From NCBI GenBank assembly GCA_902566925.1, contig CACFKO010000007.1:1-60368 (forward strand): 60,368 bases of DNA, written 5' to 3'. A program made the translations under genes and the position numbers. Shown piece by piece: positions 37,838 to 45,813 of this stretch. The notes beneath the pieces are model-generated. The model saw nothing but the letters and a program-made list of their open reading frames with translations, ran no database searches and was not told where the DNA came from. The DNA comes from an uncultured Pelagibacteraceae bacterium. Lineage in GTDB: Bacteria > Pseudomonadota > Alphaproteobacteria > Pelagibacterales > Pelagibacteraceae. Every line of letters starts with the position of its first letter. The stretch's first letter is position 1.

Positions 37838-38515
37838 TCACTTTAAAGAATTTAAAAAAGGCTGCAATTTTGCAGCCTTTTTTTTTGAATAAAAAATACA
37901 AGCTTGAGATTTCAAAATTAGACCATCCTTTAAAATTCTCAAATTGTTATCTTTCAAAGTTTTTCCAGTTGAAGTAATGTCTGTAATGATTTCTGAAGAT
38001 CCAATAAAAGGATAAGTTTCTGTTGCTCCAAGGCTGGCAACCAATTTGTACTGTGTAACGCCTTTTGAAACTAAAAAATTATTAGTTAAATTTGGGTACT
38101 TTGTTGCAACTCTCAATCTAGTATTTTTTTTATCTCTAAAATCGAAAGATACTTCCTCTAAATCAGCAACAGTTTGAACATCGATCCAATCATTAGGAAT
38201 AGCAACCACAACACTGGCTGAACCAAAATCTAATTTTTTCTTAACTTCAATTTTTTGTTTTAGGTTCGTGGCCGACTCATTTAAAAGGTCCAAACCAGAG
38301 ATGCCTAAATCAAGGGTACCATCACCAATTCTTTGAATGATTTCTTTTGCATGTAAATAAATAATTTTAATATTGGGAAAATCTTTCACCTCAGCAAAAT
38401 AGTTTCTCTCTCCTCCATTTGAGGATACTTTTAAATTATTTCTAGCAAGAAAGTTTATTGAGCCCTCTTTTAACCTGCCTTTACTTGGTAAACCTATAGT
38501 TATTAAATTTTTCAT
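37838..38515 (-). CDS. hisG: ATP phosphoribosyltransferase, short form (HisG_S)
   Basis: A 225-residue catalytic subunit for the first step of histidine synthesis. Short-form HisG lacks the C-terminal regulatory domain and needs HisZ, encoded just upstream (38512-39561). IGLPSKGRL at the N-terminus, ADLEEVSFDFRD, and VASLGATETYPFIGSSEIITDI match HisG_S. Its ATG overlaps the hisZ stop (ATGA). The last 16 codons contain the groEL terminator hairpin. Confidence 0.95.
   Translation of the reverse strand: MKNLITIGLPSKGRLKEGSINFLARNNLKVSSNGGERNYFAEVKDFPNIKIIYLHAKEIIQRIGDGTLDLGISGLDLLNESATNLKQKIEVKKKLDFGSASVVVAIPNDWIDVQTVADLEEVSFDFRDKKNTRLRVATKYPNLTNNFLVSKGVTQYKLVASLGATETYPFIGSSEIITDITSTGKTLKDNNLRILKDGLILKSQACIFYSKKKAAKLQPFLNSLK
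37854..37886 (+). terminator. groEL terminator, embedded in the hisG coding end
   Basis: A 7-bp stem, GGCTGCA at 37860-37866 and TGCAGCC at 37871-37877, with the 4-base loop ATTT. It is flanked by six A (37854-37859) and nine T (37878-37886). This is a textbook intrinsic terminator for groEL and reads almost as well on the other strand (six T). On the minus strand the same bases encode KKAAKLQPF of HisG. Confidence 0.9.
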
Positions 38516-39561
38516 GTATTTAAATTATTTAAATTAATTGCGGCACCTACTGCTGAAATGCTTTTCTTAGATCCAAGACTCTTCAATAAACCATCGTATC
38601 TCCCACCTCTTGCTATCTCTTTTTTTGAAGAATTATATATCTCAAATACTACTCCAGAATAGTACTCAATATCCCTACCAAAATTTGTAGAAAAAGTAAT
38701 TTTAGAATTTAATCTAGATAAATTTTTCAAACTTGATAAATCTTTAAAAATATTTTTTTTTAATTGATTTTTATTAATAAAATTATTTAATGTTTTTTCC
38801 AATTTATCTAACGGACAATTAATCTTTAAAAAATCTTTAATAATTTTTACTGTTTTTTTATTTTCTTTAAATGATCTTGGGTCTTTAATTTTTCTATCAA
38901 ATCTAGATACGATTTCTGAAACTTTTCTATTTGCAACCTCTTTGTTCTGATCAATATTCTTCATTTCGAAAAACTTTTTCTTATCTAATTCGACTTTAGA
39001 AGGATCAACATCAGAATTTGTTTCAAGCCTATTAAGTAAATCTTCAAAATATCCTGGCCGCCAAAAGTGCCTTTTTAATCTCATCCTCCATCTTTCGGGT
39101 ATTTTTAAAGACTCGATTAACTGCTTGAACAAACTTACATCCCCTACTTTAATGGATATATTTTTAATTTTTATTTTATTAATGGAATTAGTTATTGTTT
39201 TTAAAACTTTTAAATCATCGATGGATTTATTATTAGAACCAAAAATTTCTACACCTAATTGATAATTTATAACTTTGTTTAAACTTTTTGATCTTCTATA
39301 AGCTTGACCTGAATAATATATTTTTGAATTTGCTTTAGAATTATCTTTTAAATATTTAATGCACGAAGCAACTGTCAAATCAGGTCTTAAGCACATGCTT
39401 TTCCCAGTATCGTCTTCAAAAGTAAGCATTATCTTCCTAAAATTCTCGCCAGATCTTTCAATTATATAATCCGAGTCTAAAAGTACATCTGGTTCTGATA
39501 AAACAAAACCATCTTTCTTAAATACTTTTATTATGTTTTCAGAGTAATTTTTTGATTTCAT
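38512..39561 (-). CDS. hisZ: ATP phosphoribosyltransferase regulatory subunit HisZ
   Basis: A 349-residue paralogue of histidyl-tRNA synthetase without aminoacylation activity. Class II features are visible (LRPDLTVASCIKYL, a divergent motif 2, and the AAINLN end), but it lacks the anticodon domain of HisS. Together with short HisG it forms the allosteric octamer. It overlaps hisS by 23 bases upstream and hisG by 4 downstream, so hisS-hisZ-hisG is one translation unit. Confidence 0.93.
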   Translation of the reverse strand: MKSKNYSENIIKVFKKDGFVLSEPDVLLDSDYIIERSGENFRKIMLTFEDDTGKSMCLRPDLTVASCIKYLKDNSKANSKIYYSGQAYRRSKSLNKVINYQLGVEIFGSNNKSIDDLKVLKTITNSINKIKIKNISIKVGDVSLFKQLIESLKIPERWRMRLKRHFWRPGYFEDLLNRLETNSDVDPSKVELDKKKFFEMKNIDQNKEVANRKVSEIVSRFDRKIKDPRSFKENKKTVKIIKDFLKINCPLDKLEKTLNNFINKNQLKKNIFKDLSSLKNLSRLNSKITFSTNFGRDIEYYSGVVFEIYNSSKKEIARGGRYDGLLKSLGSKKSISAVGAAINLNNLNT

Positions 39562-40873
39562 TTGCTAATTCCTCAATTTTAACTGAACTCTCGTTTCCGC
39601 TTTCTAGATTTTTTAAAGTTGCTTTTCCTGATTTTATTTCATTGTCACCATACAAAATAACGGCTGGGGATCCTAATTTGTTTGCATATTCCATTTGTTT
39701 TTTTAACTTACTCTCACCTGGATAGATCTCAGAACTGATATTCGAAGCTCTAAGTTTATTTAGTATATCTACATATTCTTTAATTTTGTTTTTCTCAAAA
39801 ACACATATAATTACAGGTCGTGTAGACTTTATTTTAAAATCTTTTTTCTGCATTAAAGCAAATACAAGCCTATCTAAACCAATTGATATTCCTGTTGAGG
39901 GACAATCCAAATTTCCAAAATTACTAACAAGATTATCATACCTTCCTCCTCCGCCTATTGATCCAAATTGAATAGTCTGCCCTTTTGAATTTTTTACTTC
40001 AAAATTTAAATTAACCTCAAAAATAGGTCCGGTATAATATTCCAACCCTCTAATCACTGATGGATCAAATTTGTAGTTCCTAAAATTATAAGCCTCAAAT
40101 ATTTTTAGAATTTCTAAGATATCTTCACTGTCAGGGATTTTTCCTAGCAAGGTAGACTCGATTATTTTGATCTGGTCGTTACTTAGTCCTGCTCCCTTTG
40201 TATAATCTCCTGATTTATCTTTTCTACCCTCTCCGAGAAGTTTTTTTGCCTCCTCCCAGCCAAGTCTATCAATTTTATCTAGGGCTCGGAGCGTAGTAGA
40301 GATTTGATCTTTCGATGTAATTTTTAACTTTTCGAATAATTTATCTGTTAATTTTCTAGAAGAAATTTTTACAGTATAATCTTTTTTATCTAAACCACAC
40401 TTTTCTAATATCTCAGCAATTAACACGCAAAGCTCTGCATCTGCCTGCAAATTTTTTGTTCCCACGTAATCAGCATCAAATTGTAAAAATTCTCTAAATC
40501 TTCCCGGTCCAGGTTTCTCATTTCTCCAAACAGAACCTAACTGGTAACGTTTGAACGGTTTTGGTATTTCAAGATAGTTTTTTGCAACATATCTTGCTAG
40601 AGGAGCGGTAAGATCATAACGAAGTGATATCCATTTATTTTCGTCTTTAAAAGAAAATACTCCAGCGTCTGGTCTTTCCTTGTCAGGTAAAAATTTGCCA
40701 ATACTATCTGAGTACTCAAAACTAGGTGTTTCGAGATATTGAAAACCGTACTTAATCATAACTTCTTTAATATTAGAAATTACAAAATCACGGATTAATA
40801 ATTCTTTTTCTTGTCTATCTACAAAACCTAATGGCAACTCCTTAGAAGGTTTTGTTTTTTTATCTTTTACCAT
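39539..40873 (-). CDS. hisS: Histidyl-tRNA synthetase
   Basis: A class II synthetase with motif 2 in FKRYQLGSVWRNEKPGPGRFREF and histidine-specific segments GLEYYTGPIFEV and STGISIGLDRLVFAL. The frame extends upstream to 40939, but those extra codons translate the tRNA-His gene. The true ATG is at 40873, starting MVKDKKTK and giving 444 residues. That ATG lies 4 bases after the CCA end of tRNA-His, so there is no room for a normal leader. It belongs to the alphaproteobacterial type that recognises a tRNA-His without G-1; this assignment is inference from the tRNA. Confidence 0.94.
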   Translation of the reverse strand: MVKDKKTKPSKELPLGFVDRQEKELLIRDFVISNIKEVMIKYGFQYLETPSFEYSDSIGKFLPDKERPDAGVFSFKDENKWISLRYDLTAPLARYVAKNYLEIPKPFKRYQLGSVWRNEKPGPGRFREFLQFDADYVGTKNLQADAELCVLIAEILEKCGLDKKDYTVKISSRKLTDKLFEKLKITSKDQISTTLRALDKIDRLGWEEAKKLLGEGRKDKSGDYTKGAGLSNDQIKIIESTLLGKIPDSEDILEILKIFEAYNFRNYKFDPSVIRGLEYYTGPIFEVNLNFEVKNSKGQTIQFGSIGGGGRYDNLVSNFGNLDCPSTGISIGLDRLVFALMQKKDFKIKSTRPVIICVFEKNKIKEYVDILNKLRASNISSEIYPGESKLKKQMEYANKLGSPAVILYGDNEIKSGKATLKNLESGNESSVKIEELANEIKKLL

Positions 40874-40877
40874 TTTT

Positions 40878-40954
40878 TGGTACAGCAGGGTGGATTCGAA
40901 CCACCGACCCCTAGTTCCACAAACTAGTGCTCTAACCAACTGAGCTACTGCTGC
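40878..40954 (-). tRNA. tRNA-His (anticodon GTG)
   Basis: Reading 5' to 3' on the minus strand: acceptor stem GCAGCAG/CTGCTGT with a G1-U72 wobble, D arm AGCTCAGTTGGTTAGAGC, and anticodon loop TTGTGGA with GTG anticodon closed by CTAGT/ACTAG. The T arm is GGTGG-TTCGAATC-CCACC. The discriminator is A73 and CCA is encoded (40878-40880). The base before position 1 is T, so no G-1 is encoded. Those features mark the derived alphaproteobacterial tRNA-His. The hisS gene follows directly. Confidence 0.97.
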
Positions 40955-40985
40955 ATAACTCCTTTTTATATTAATTGTTTATAAA

Positions 40986-40991
40986 ATTATA
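40986..40991 (-). promoter_or_regulatory. Possible -10 element for tRNA-His/hisS
   Basis: TATAAT on the minus strand, about 32 bases before G1 of tRNA-His. No convincing -35 is seen at the right distance. A second TATAAA at 40965-40970 lies nearer the tRNA. One of these is probably used. Confidence 0.35.
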
Positions 40992-41030
40992 TTTTAAATA
41001 TGTAGTGATTTAGCTAAGCAATAGCCTAGC

Positions 41031-41053
41031 GTGCACTCTGTGAGAGAGTGTGT
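41031..41053. repeat. GC-rich hairpin in the hisS-cspA intergenic region
   Basis: CACTCT (41034-41039) and AGAGTG (41045-41050) form a 6-bp stem with 5-base loop, extendable by wobble pairs to 41031-41053. It lies between the tRNA-His start and cspA in a 242-base gap with no protein gene. On the plus strand it is followed by a run of eight T at 41068-41075. Function unknown. Confidence 0.5.
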
Positions 41054-41129
41054 GAGATATAGCGATGTTTTTTTTCGTTAACATTTGTAGTTCTTTTAAC
41101 AAATTAGAAATTAATTTCAACCCTAGATT

Positions 41130-41171
41130 ATTGGGACAATAACCTAAATCAAAGGTAACCATTGCCCCAAT
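41130..41171 (-). other. Long RNA hairpin downstream of cspA
   Basis: ATTGGGACAAT (41130-41140) and ATTGCCCCAAT (41161-41171) pair over 11 positions. On the minus strand the one non-Watson-Crick pair is G-U; on the plus strand it would be an A-C mismatch, so the structure favours a minus-strand RNA. An inner stem ACCT/AGGT with a 7-base loop caps it. It starts 26 bases after the cspA stop. There is no T run, so it is not a standard terminator; a 3'-UTR stabiliser is possible. Confidence 0.55.
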
Positions 41172-41196
41172 TTTCGAATGTGCTGGTAATTAAGAT

Positions 41197-41406
41197 TTAA
41201 GATGATTTCTGTAGATTTACCGCGGCAGGTCCTTTTTCTCCATTCTCTACATCAAAAGTAAGCTCATCACCTTCGTTTAAATATTTTAAACCAGCTGCTC
41301 TTACTGCTGAAGAATGGACGAAAACGTCCTTTTCTTTATCTTCTCTTTCAATAAAACCATAACCTTTAGTTCCATTGAACCACTTTACTTTGCCTTTTAG
41401 ACTCAT
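41197..41406 (-). CDS. cspA: Cold-shock protein, CspA family
   Basis: A 69-residue single-stranded nucleic-acid-binding OB fold. RNA-binding motifs KGYGFIE (RNP1) and DVFVHSSAV (RNP2) are present in the start [20 protein letters not shown]. The C-terminus [10 protein letters not shown] is typical. AAGGAAA lies 9 bases before the ATG. It stands alone, with its own promoter and a hairpin leader. Confidence 0.96.
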   Translation of the reverse strand: MSLKGKVKWFNGTKGYGFIEREDKEKDVFVHSSAVRAAGLKYLNEGDELTFDVENGEKGPAAVNLQKSS

Positions 41407-41437
41407 TTGTTTTTCCTTACTTAGTTATTAACGTAAT

Positions 41438-41456
41438 ATTAGTAAAAATTACTAAT
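41438..41456 (-). promoter_or_regulatory. 5'-terminal hairpin of the cspA leader
   Basis: ATTAGTAA and TTACTAAT form a perfect 8-bp stem with a 3-base loop. From the promoter just upstream, transcription should start at about 41457, so the hairpin would sit at the very 5' end of the cspA mRNA, some 30 bases before the ATG. A role in mRNA stability or cold control is inference. Confidence 0.6.
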
Positions 41457-41463
41457 AGTGCCC

Positions 41464-41491
41464 TTTAATAGATTTCTAGATTAAATGTCAA
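41464..41491 (-). promoter_or_regulatory. cspA promoter
   Basis: A perfect TTGACA -35 at 41491-41486 with a -10-like ATTAAA at 41469-41464 (spacer 16); TATTAA or TTAAAG one base either side are alternatives. It lies 58 bases before the cspA ATG. Confidence 0.6.
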
Positions 41492-41539
41492 GTGAATGAT
41501 CACATTTTAAATCAAAAAATTAATAAAATTACCTGTTTG

Positions 41540-42649
41540 CTACATTAATATAGTCAATATTATAGCCAGTATCAGAATAATTGAGGCTCCTATAAATAAA
41601 TTTTTTCTTTCTAGTATAAACCTTGAAATTTTAGATATGTTTGGTTCAACATACCCCAATTGTTCTCCAAGAGCATCTGATGATTTTCTAAAACCTTGGC
41701 CTCTTCCAATTTTAAGAAATTTGGTTTTTCTTTGATTAAAAATTTCATCTCCAGATAAACCTTGAAAACTTTCTAGGTTATTTAATATTGATTTTTTAAT
41801 TTTTTCTGACATATCTTTGTTGTCTCTGTGTGCTCCACCCAAAGGCTCATCGATTACTTCATCCACAATTCCCAATTTCAAAAGTTCTTTTGATGTTAAT
41901 TTCATTGCGTCTGCTGCTTCTAAAGATTTACCTGGATCTCTCCATAAAATAGAAGCACATCCCTCTGGAGATATAACTGAATAGATTGAATGCTCTAACA
42001 TTATAACTTTATTTGAAGATGCTAATGCAATTGCACCTCCTGATCCACCCTCTCCTATTATAACTGAAATATTAGGAACTTTTAAAGACATACAGCACTC
42101 TATCGAGTTTGCAATTGCAATGGCCTGCCCTCTTTGTTCAGCGCCTATGCCGGGATAAGCTCCAGGAGTATCAATAAAAGAAATTACAGGAATTCTAAAA
42201 CGATTTGCAAGTTTCATAAGTCTTATACACTTTCTGTAACCTTCAGGTTTCATCATTCCAAAATTTCTCTCCATTCTGCTGTTAAGATCCTCACCCTTTT
42301 CTTGACCCAAAATTAAAACTGATTTTCCATCAATCAATCCAAAACCAGCAATTATAGACTTATCGTCAGAAAAAAGTCTGTCACCTGAGAGTAAAGTAAA
42401 GTCTGAGAATATTTCTTTAATGTAAAAATTAGCCCTAGGTCTGTCTTCATGTCTCGCAACCATTGTCTTTTGCCAACTATTAAGACTAGAATAAGTGGTT
42501 TTAAGTTTTTCGTTAATTTCATCTTGAATTTTTTGGATCTTGTTCGTATCAACTTCAGAAATTCCATCTTTGTCAAATGGGTTTTTTGATGAATCAAGCT
42601 CTTCCTCGAGAGTCTTTATTTCTTTTTCAAAATCTAGATAATTTCTCAT
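41540..42649 (-). CDS. accA: Acetyl-CoA carboxylase carboxyltransferase subunit alpha, with C-terminal membrane tail
   Basis: Transfers carboxyl from biotin to acetyl-CoA, the first step of fatty acid synthesis. The family start is MRNYLDFEKEIKTLEEEL at 42649; the open frame extends 12 codons further upstream without family support. Core motifs HEDRPRANFYI, FIDTPGAYPGIGAEQRGQ and GEGGSGGAIALASSNKV are intact. At 369 residues it is about 50 longer than E. coli AccA. The extra C-terminus ends in a strong hydrophobic helix (about 351-369, IGASIILILAIILTILM), so it may be membrane-anchored. Confidence 0.92.
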   Translation of the reverse strand: MRNYLDFEKEIKTLEEELDSSKNPFDKDGISEVDTNKIQKIQDEINEKLKTTYSSLNSWQKTMVARHEDRPRANFYIKEIFSDFTLLSGDRLFSDDKSIIAGFGLIDGKSVLILGQEKGEDLNSRMERNFGMMKPEGYRKCIRLMKLANRFRIPVISFIDTPGAYPGIGAEQRGQAIAIANSIECCMSLKVPNISVIIGEGGSGGAIALASSNKVIMLEHSIYSVISPEGCASILWRDPGKSLEAADAMKLTSKELLKLGIVDEVIDEPLGGAHRDNKDMSEKIKKSILNNLESFQGLSGDEIFNQRKTKFLKIGRGQGFRKSSDALGEQLGYVEPNISKISRFILERKNLFIGASIILILAIILTILM

Positions 42650-42706
42650 AAATTGCTTAGATGGAAATAATATTAGGAATCTCAATAGAATTCAAATGTG
42701 TCAATA

Positions 42707-42725
42707 AAGTGTTGTTAAAACACTT
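42707..42725. promoter_or_regulatory. Inverted repeat in the accA-glcB divergent promoter region
   Basis: AAGTGTT and AACACTT (7 bp) flank a 5-base centre, about 25 bases before the glcB ATG and 58 bases from the accA start. It may be a regulator operator or a leader hairpin. The glycine riboswitch known before malate synthase in some SAR11 strains is not seen in this 100-base gap. Confidence 0.4.
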
Positions 42726-42749
42726 ATTATTTGGTGTATTGTCAATCAA

Positions 42750-44894
42750 ATGAAAAAAATTAGTGTTAATAATTTAAAAATTGATGAAGAACTAATCAAA
42801 TTTATAAATGAAGAGGTTATTCCGGGTACAAATATTAATATTAACAATTTCTGGAGCAGTTTTGACAAAGCTGTTCATGATCTAGCTCCTATCAATAAAA
42901 AATTGTTACAAAAAAGGGATCAAATTCAAAAAAAAATAGATGCTTGGCATTTGTCAAAGAAAGGTTCTGCTTTTAACAAAGATGAATATTTTAGCTTCTT
43001 AAAGTCAATAGGGTACATCGTTGATGAAAAGGAAGATTTTAAAATTAATACATCTAATGTAGACGAAGAAATTTCTTCAATACCTGGTCCTCAATTAGTT
43101 GTTCCGGTTGATAACGCAAGGTATGCTTTGAATGCAGCAAATGCTCGCTGGGGAAGTTTGTATGATGCGGTTTATGGAACTGATGTGATACCAGGAAATA
43201 AAGATAAAACTTACAATGCGGGTAGAGGAAAAAAAGTTATCGACTACACAAGAGAATTTTTAGACGATATAGCGCCTCTTGAAAATGAAAGCTGGAAAGA
43301 AATAACAAAAATCGAGGTTGAGGAAAATAATTTGTGTCTTTTAATAGATAAAAAAAAACAAAGTCTTAAAAATAAAGATCAATTTTCTGGTTTTGTTGGT
43401 GAAAAAAATAATCCTAGCTCAATATTGCTTAAAAATAACAAGTTACATATAGACATTATAATCAACCCTAATAGCGAGATAGGAAAAAACGATAAAGCAG
43501 GTATATCGGATATTATTATTGAGTCGGCTATTTCTACAATCATTGATAACGAAGATTCTGTTGCAGCGGTAGACTCTAAAGATAAAGTTAAATGTTATAG
43601 AAACTGGCTTGGATTAATGAAAGGAGATTTGGAGACAGAAGTTGAGAAGAATGGAAAAAAATTTGTTCGGAAACTAAAACCAGATAGAAATTATACTGCA
43701 AAGGATGGGTCAAAAATTGTATTACATGGTAGAGCTTTGCTACTTAACAGGAATGTAGGTCACTTGATGACTAATCCAGCAATAATTTTAAACGATGGCT
43801 CGGAAATTCCCGAGGGTATAATGGATGCATTTATTTCAACACTTTGTGCGATGCATGATTTTCAAAATAAAAAAAATTCTAGAACAGGTTCTGTCTATAT
43901 AGTAAAGCCAAAAATGCACGGCCCAGAAGAAGTTGGATTCACAAATGATCTTTTTGAAAAAGTTGAAGAGGTTTTGGGTTTAAAAAAATACTCTATAAAG
44001 GTTGGAATAATGGACGAGGAAAGAAGAACAACGGTCAATTTAAAAGAATGTATTAGAAAGGTTAAAGAAAGAGTTGTGTTCATAAATACTGGTTTTTTAG
44101 ATAGAACGGGGGATGAAATGCATACTTCCTTTGAAGCAGGACCAATGTTTTTCAAAGGAGATATGAAAAAATCTACTTGGCTAAATACTTATGAAGACTG
44201 GAACGTTGATATAGGTTTGTCTTGTGGATTTTCTGGCAAAGCACAAATAGGAAAAGGAATGTGGGCCATGCCTGACAGAATGAATGACATGATGAAACAA
44301 AAAATAAGTCATCCGAAATCTGGGGCTAATTGTGCGTGGGTACCTTCTCCAACAGCTGCAACACTTCATGCAACTCATTATCACAAGCTAGATGTTTTCA
44401 AAAAACAATCTGAAATTAAATCTAGAAAAAAAGCTAAACTTGAAAACTTACTAGCAATACCAAAAGCAGATAGACCTAATTGGTCGGTTGATGATATTAA
44501 TAAAGAATTAGAAAATAATGCCCAAGGAATTTTAGGATATGTAGTTAGATGGATTGACCAGGGAGTTGGATGTTCAAAAGTTCCAGATATAAATAATGTG
44601 GGTTTAATGGAGGATAGAGCAACTTTAAGAATATCATCTCAGCATATGGCAAATTGGCTTCATCACAATATATGCACCAAAGATCAAGTTATGAAAGTTA
44701 TGCAAAAGATGGCGGCAACTGTAGATAAGCAGAATAGTGGAGATAAAAATTATTTGCCAATGTCTCCTAATTTTGAAAAATCTATAGCTTTCTCTGCGGC
44801 TTGTGACTTAGTTTTTAAAGGAAGAGAACAACCGTCTGGCTATACAGAACCATTGTTACACAAAAAAAGACTTGAAAAAAAATCTAGTCACTAG
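42750..44894 (+). CDS. glcB: Malate synthase G
   Basis: A 714-residue enzyme that condenses glyoxylate with acetyl-CoA to malate. GlcB features include [49 protein letters not shown] and [14 protein letters not shown] with the catalytic Asp/Glu, and the late [21 protein letters not shown]. The length fits form G, not form A. No Shine-Dalgarno is seen before the ATG. The last 11 bases overlap the end of convergent recR. Confidence 0.96.
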   Translation: MKKISVNNLKIDEELIKFINEEVIPGTNININNFWSSFDKAVHDLAPINKKLLQKRDQIQKKIDAWHLSKKGSAFNKDEYFSFLKSIGYIVDEKEDFKINTSNVDEEISSIPGPQLVVPVDNARYALNAANARWGSLYDAVYGTDVIPGNKDKTYNAGRGKKVIDYTREFLDDIAPLENESWKEITKIEVEENNLCLLIDKKKQSLKNKDQFSGFVGEKNNPSSILLKNNKLHIDIIINPNSEIGKNDKAGISDIIIESAISTIIDNEDSVAAVDSKDKVKCYRNWLGLMKGDLETEVEKNGKKFVRKLKPDRNYTAKDGSKIVLHGRALLLNRNVGHLMTNPAIILNDGSEIPEGIMDAFISTLCAMHDFQNKKNSRTGSVYIVKPKMHGPEEVGFTNDLFEKVEEVLGLKKYSIKVGIMDEERRTTVNLKECIRKVKERVVFINTGFLDRTGDEMHTSFEAGPMFFKGDMKKSTWLNTYEDWNVDIGLSCGFSGKAQIGKGMWAMPDRMNDMMKQKISHPKSGANCAWVPSPTAATLHATHYHKLDVFKKQSEIKSRKKAKLENLLAIPKADRPNWSVDDINKELENNAQGILGYVVRWIDQGVGCSKVPDINNVGLMEDRATLRISSQHMANWLHHNICTKDQVMKVMQKMAATVDKQNSGDKNYLPMSPNFEKSIAFSAACDLVFKGREQPSGYTEPLLHKKRLEKKSSH

Positions 44895-45492
44895 AAACGG
44901 GCACTCTATTTTTAAATGCAGAAATTAGTGTTCCATCATCCAATTGCTCAATTTCTCCACCAACTGGAAGGCCTTGGCCAAGTTTAGAGATTTTAATTTT
45001 TCCATTTTTAATAGTATCCTCTATGTAGTGAGCGGTTGTTTGGCCCTCTACAGTAGCACTCGTAGCAATAATAACTTCTTTTAGATTGTTTTTTTTAATT
45101 CTTTTTACAAGAGAGTCTATTAATAAGCTTTTTTGATCATAATTTTCATTAGCATTTAATGTTCCTCCTAAAATATGAAAATGTCCTTTAAACGTATTCG
45201 ATGACTCGATTGCCCACATATCAGCTAAATTTTCAACCACACAAATTTTATCATAATTATTAATATTTTTTTCACAGATACATATATTATTTATTGTTTT
45301 AAGGTTTCCACAATCTCTACAACGAACTATGTTTTTATAAACGTTTGCGAGAGACTTTGCTAAAGGTTTAATCATGTTTTCTTTATTATTAATAAGTTTT
45401 AAAATTATTCTTTTTGCAGACTTGGGGCCAAGACCTGGCAGTTTAGAAAACTGTTTAATCAATTCTTCTATCTCTGGAGTATGATTATCCAT
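44884..45492 (-). CDS. recR: Recombination mediator RecR
   Basis: A 202-residue protein of the RecFOR pathway that loads RecA. It has the helix-hairpin-helix [11 protein letters not shown], a four-cysteine zinc finger (CRDCGN...CICEK), and the Toprim motif [13 protein letters not shown]. It is the last gene of the dnaX-ybaB-recR set, a very common bacterial order. Confidence 0.96.
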   Translation of the reverse strand: MDNHTPEIEELIKQFSKLPGLGPKSAKRIILKLINNKENMIKPLAKSLANVYKNIVRCRDCGNLKTINNICICEKNINNYDKICVVENLADMWAIESSNTFKGHFHILGGTLNANENYDQKSLLIDSLVKRIKKNNLKEVIIATSATVEGQTTAHYIEDTIKNGKIKISKLGQGLPVGGEIEQLDDGTLISAFKNRVPVSSD

Positions 45493-45813
45493 TTAAAAAG
45501 GTAGTTTGAGATCAAAAGGCAAATTTGTAGTGCCTGCAACCTTGCTGAATTCTTCAGACGTTTTTTTTTTGAGTTTATCTTTTGCGTCATTATAGGCTGC
45601 AACGATAAGATCATTCACAATTTCATTTTTCTCTTTTTTTGCATTTTCATCGATAATAATCGATTTCATTTCATAATCTCCAGTTAATGTAACCTTTACT
45701 AAATCGCCACCAGATACACCTGTAACCTCAATTTTTTTCAAACTTTCCTGGACCTCTTTCATTTTTTCTTGCATTTTTTTTGCCCTGGAAATTATATCTG
45801 AAAAATTATTCAT
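45493..45813 (-). CDS. ybaB: Nucleoid-associated protein YbaB/EbfC
   Basis: A roughly 106-residue DNA-binding dimer of the YbaB/EbfC family. The central VTGVSGGDLVKVTLTGDYEMKSI is the family core. I start at ATG 45813 (MNNFSDIIS), which overlaps the dnaX stop; a TTG 18 bases upstream would add MKLKKK. It sits between dnaX and recR, as usual. Confidence 0.92.
   Translation of the reverse strand: MNNFSDIISRAKKMQEKMKEVQESLKKIEVTGVSGGDLVKVTLTGDYEMKSIIIDENAKKEKNEIVNDLIVAAYNDAKDKLKKKTSEEFSKVAGTTNLPFDLKLPF

Noticed and set aside
40874..40939. N-terminal extension of hisS in frame
   Set aside because: The codons translate the 3' half of the tRNA-His gene; a family-like N-terminus starts at the ATG at 40873.
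40955..41196. 6S RNA in the hisS-cspA gap
   Set aside because: I could not pair the ends into a long closing stem with a central bubble as 6S requires.
42650..42749. Glycine riboswitch upstream of glcB
   Set aside because: Gap too short and none of the conserved aptamer core sequences is visible.
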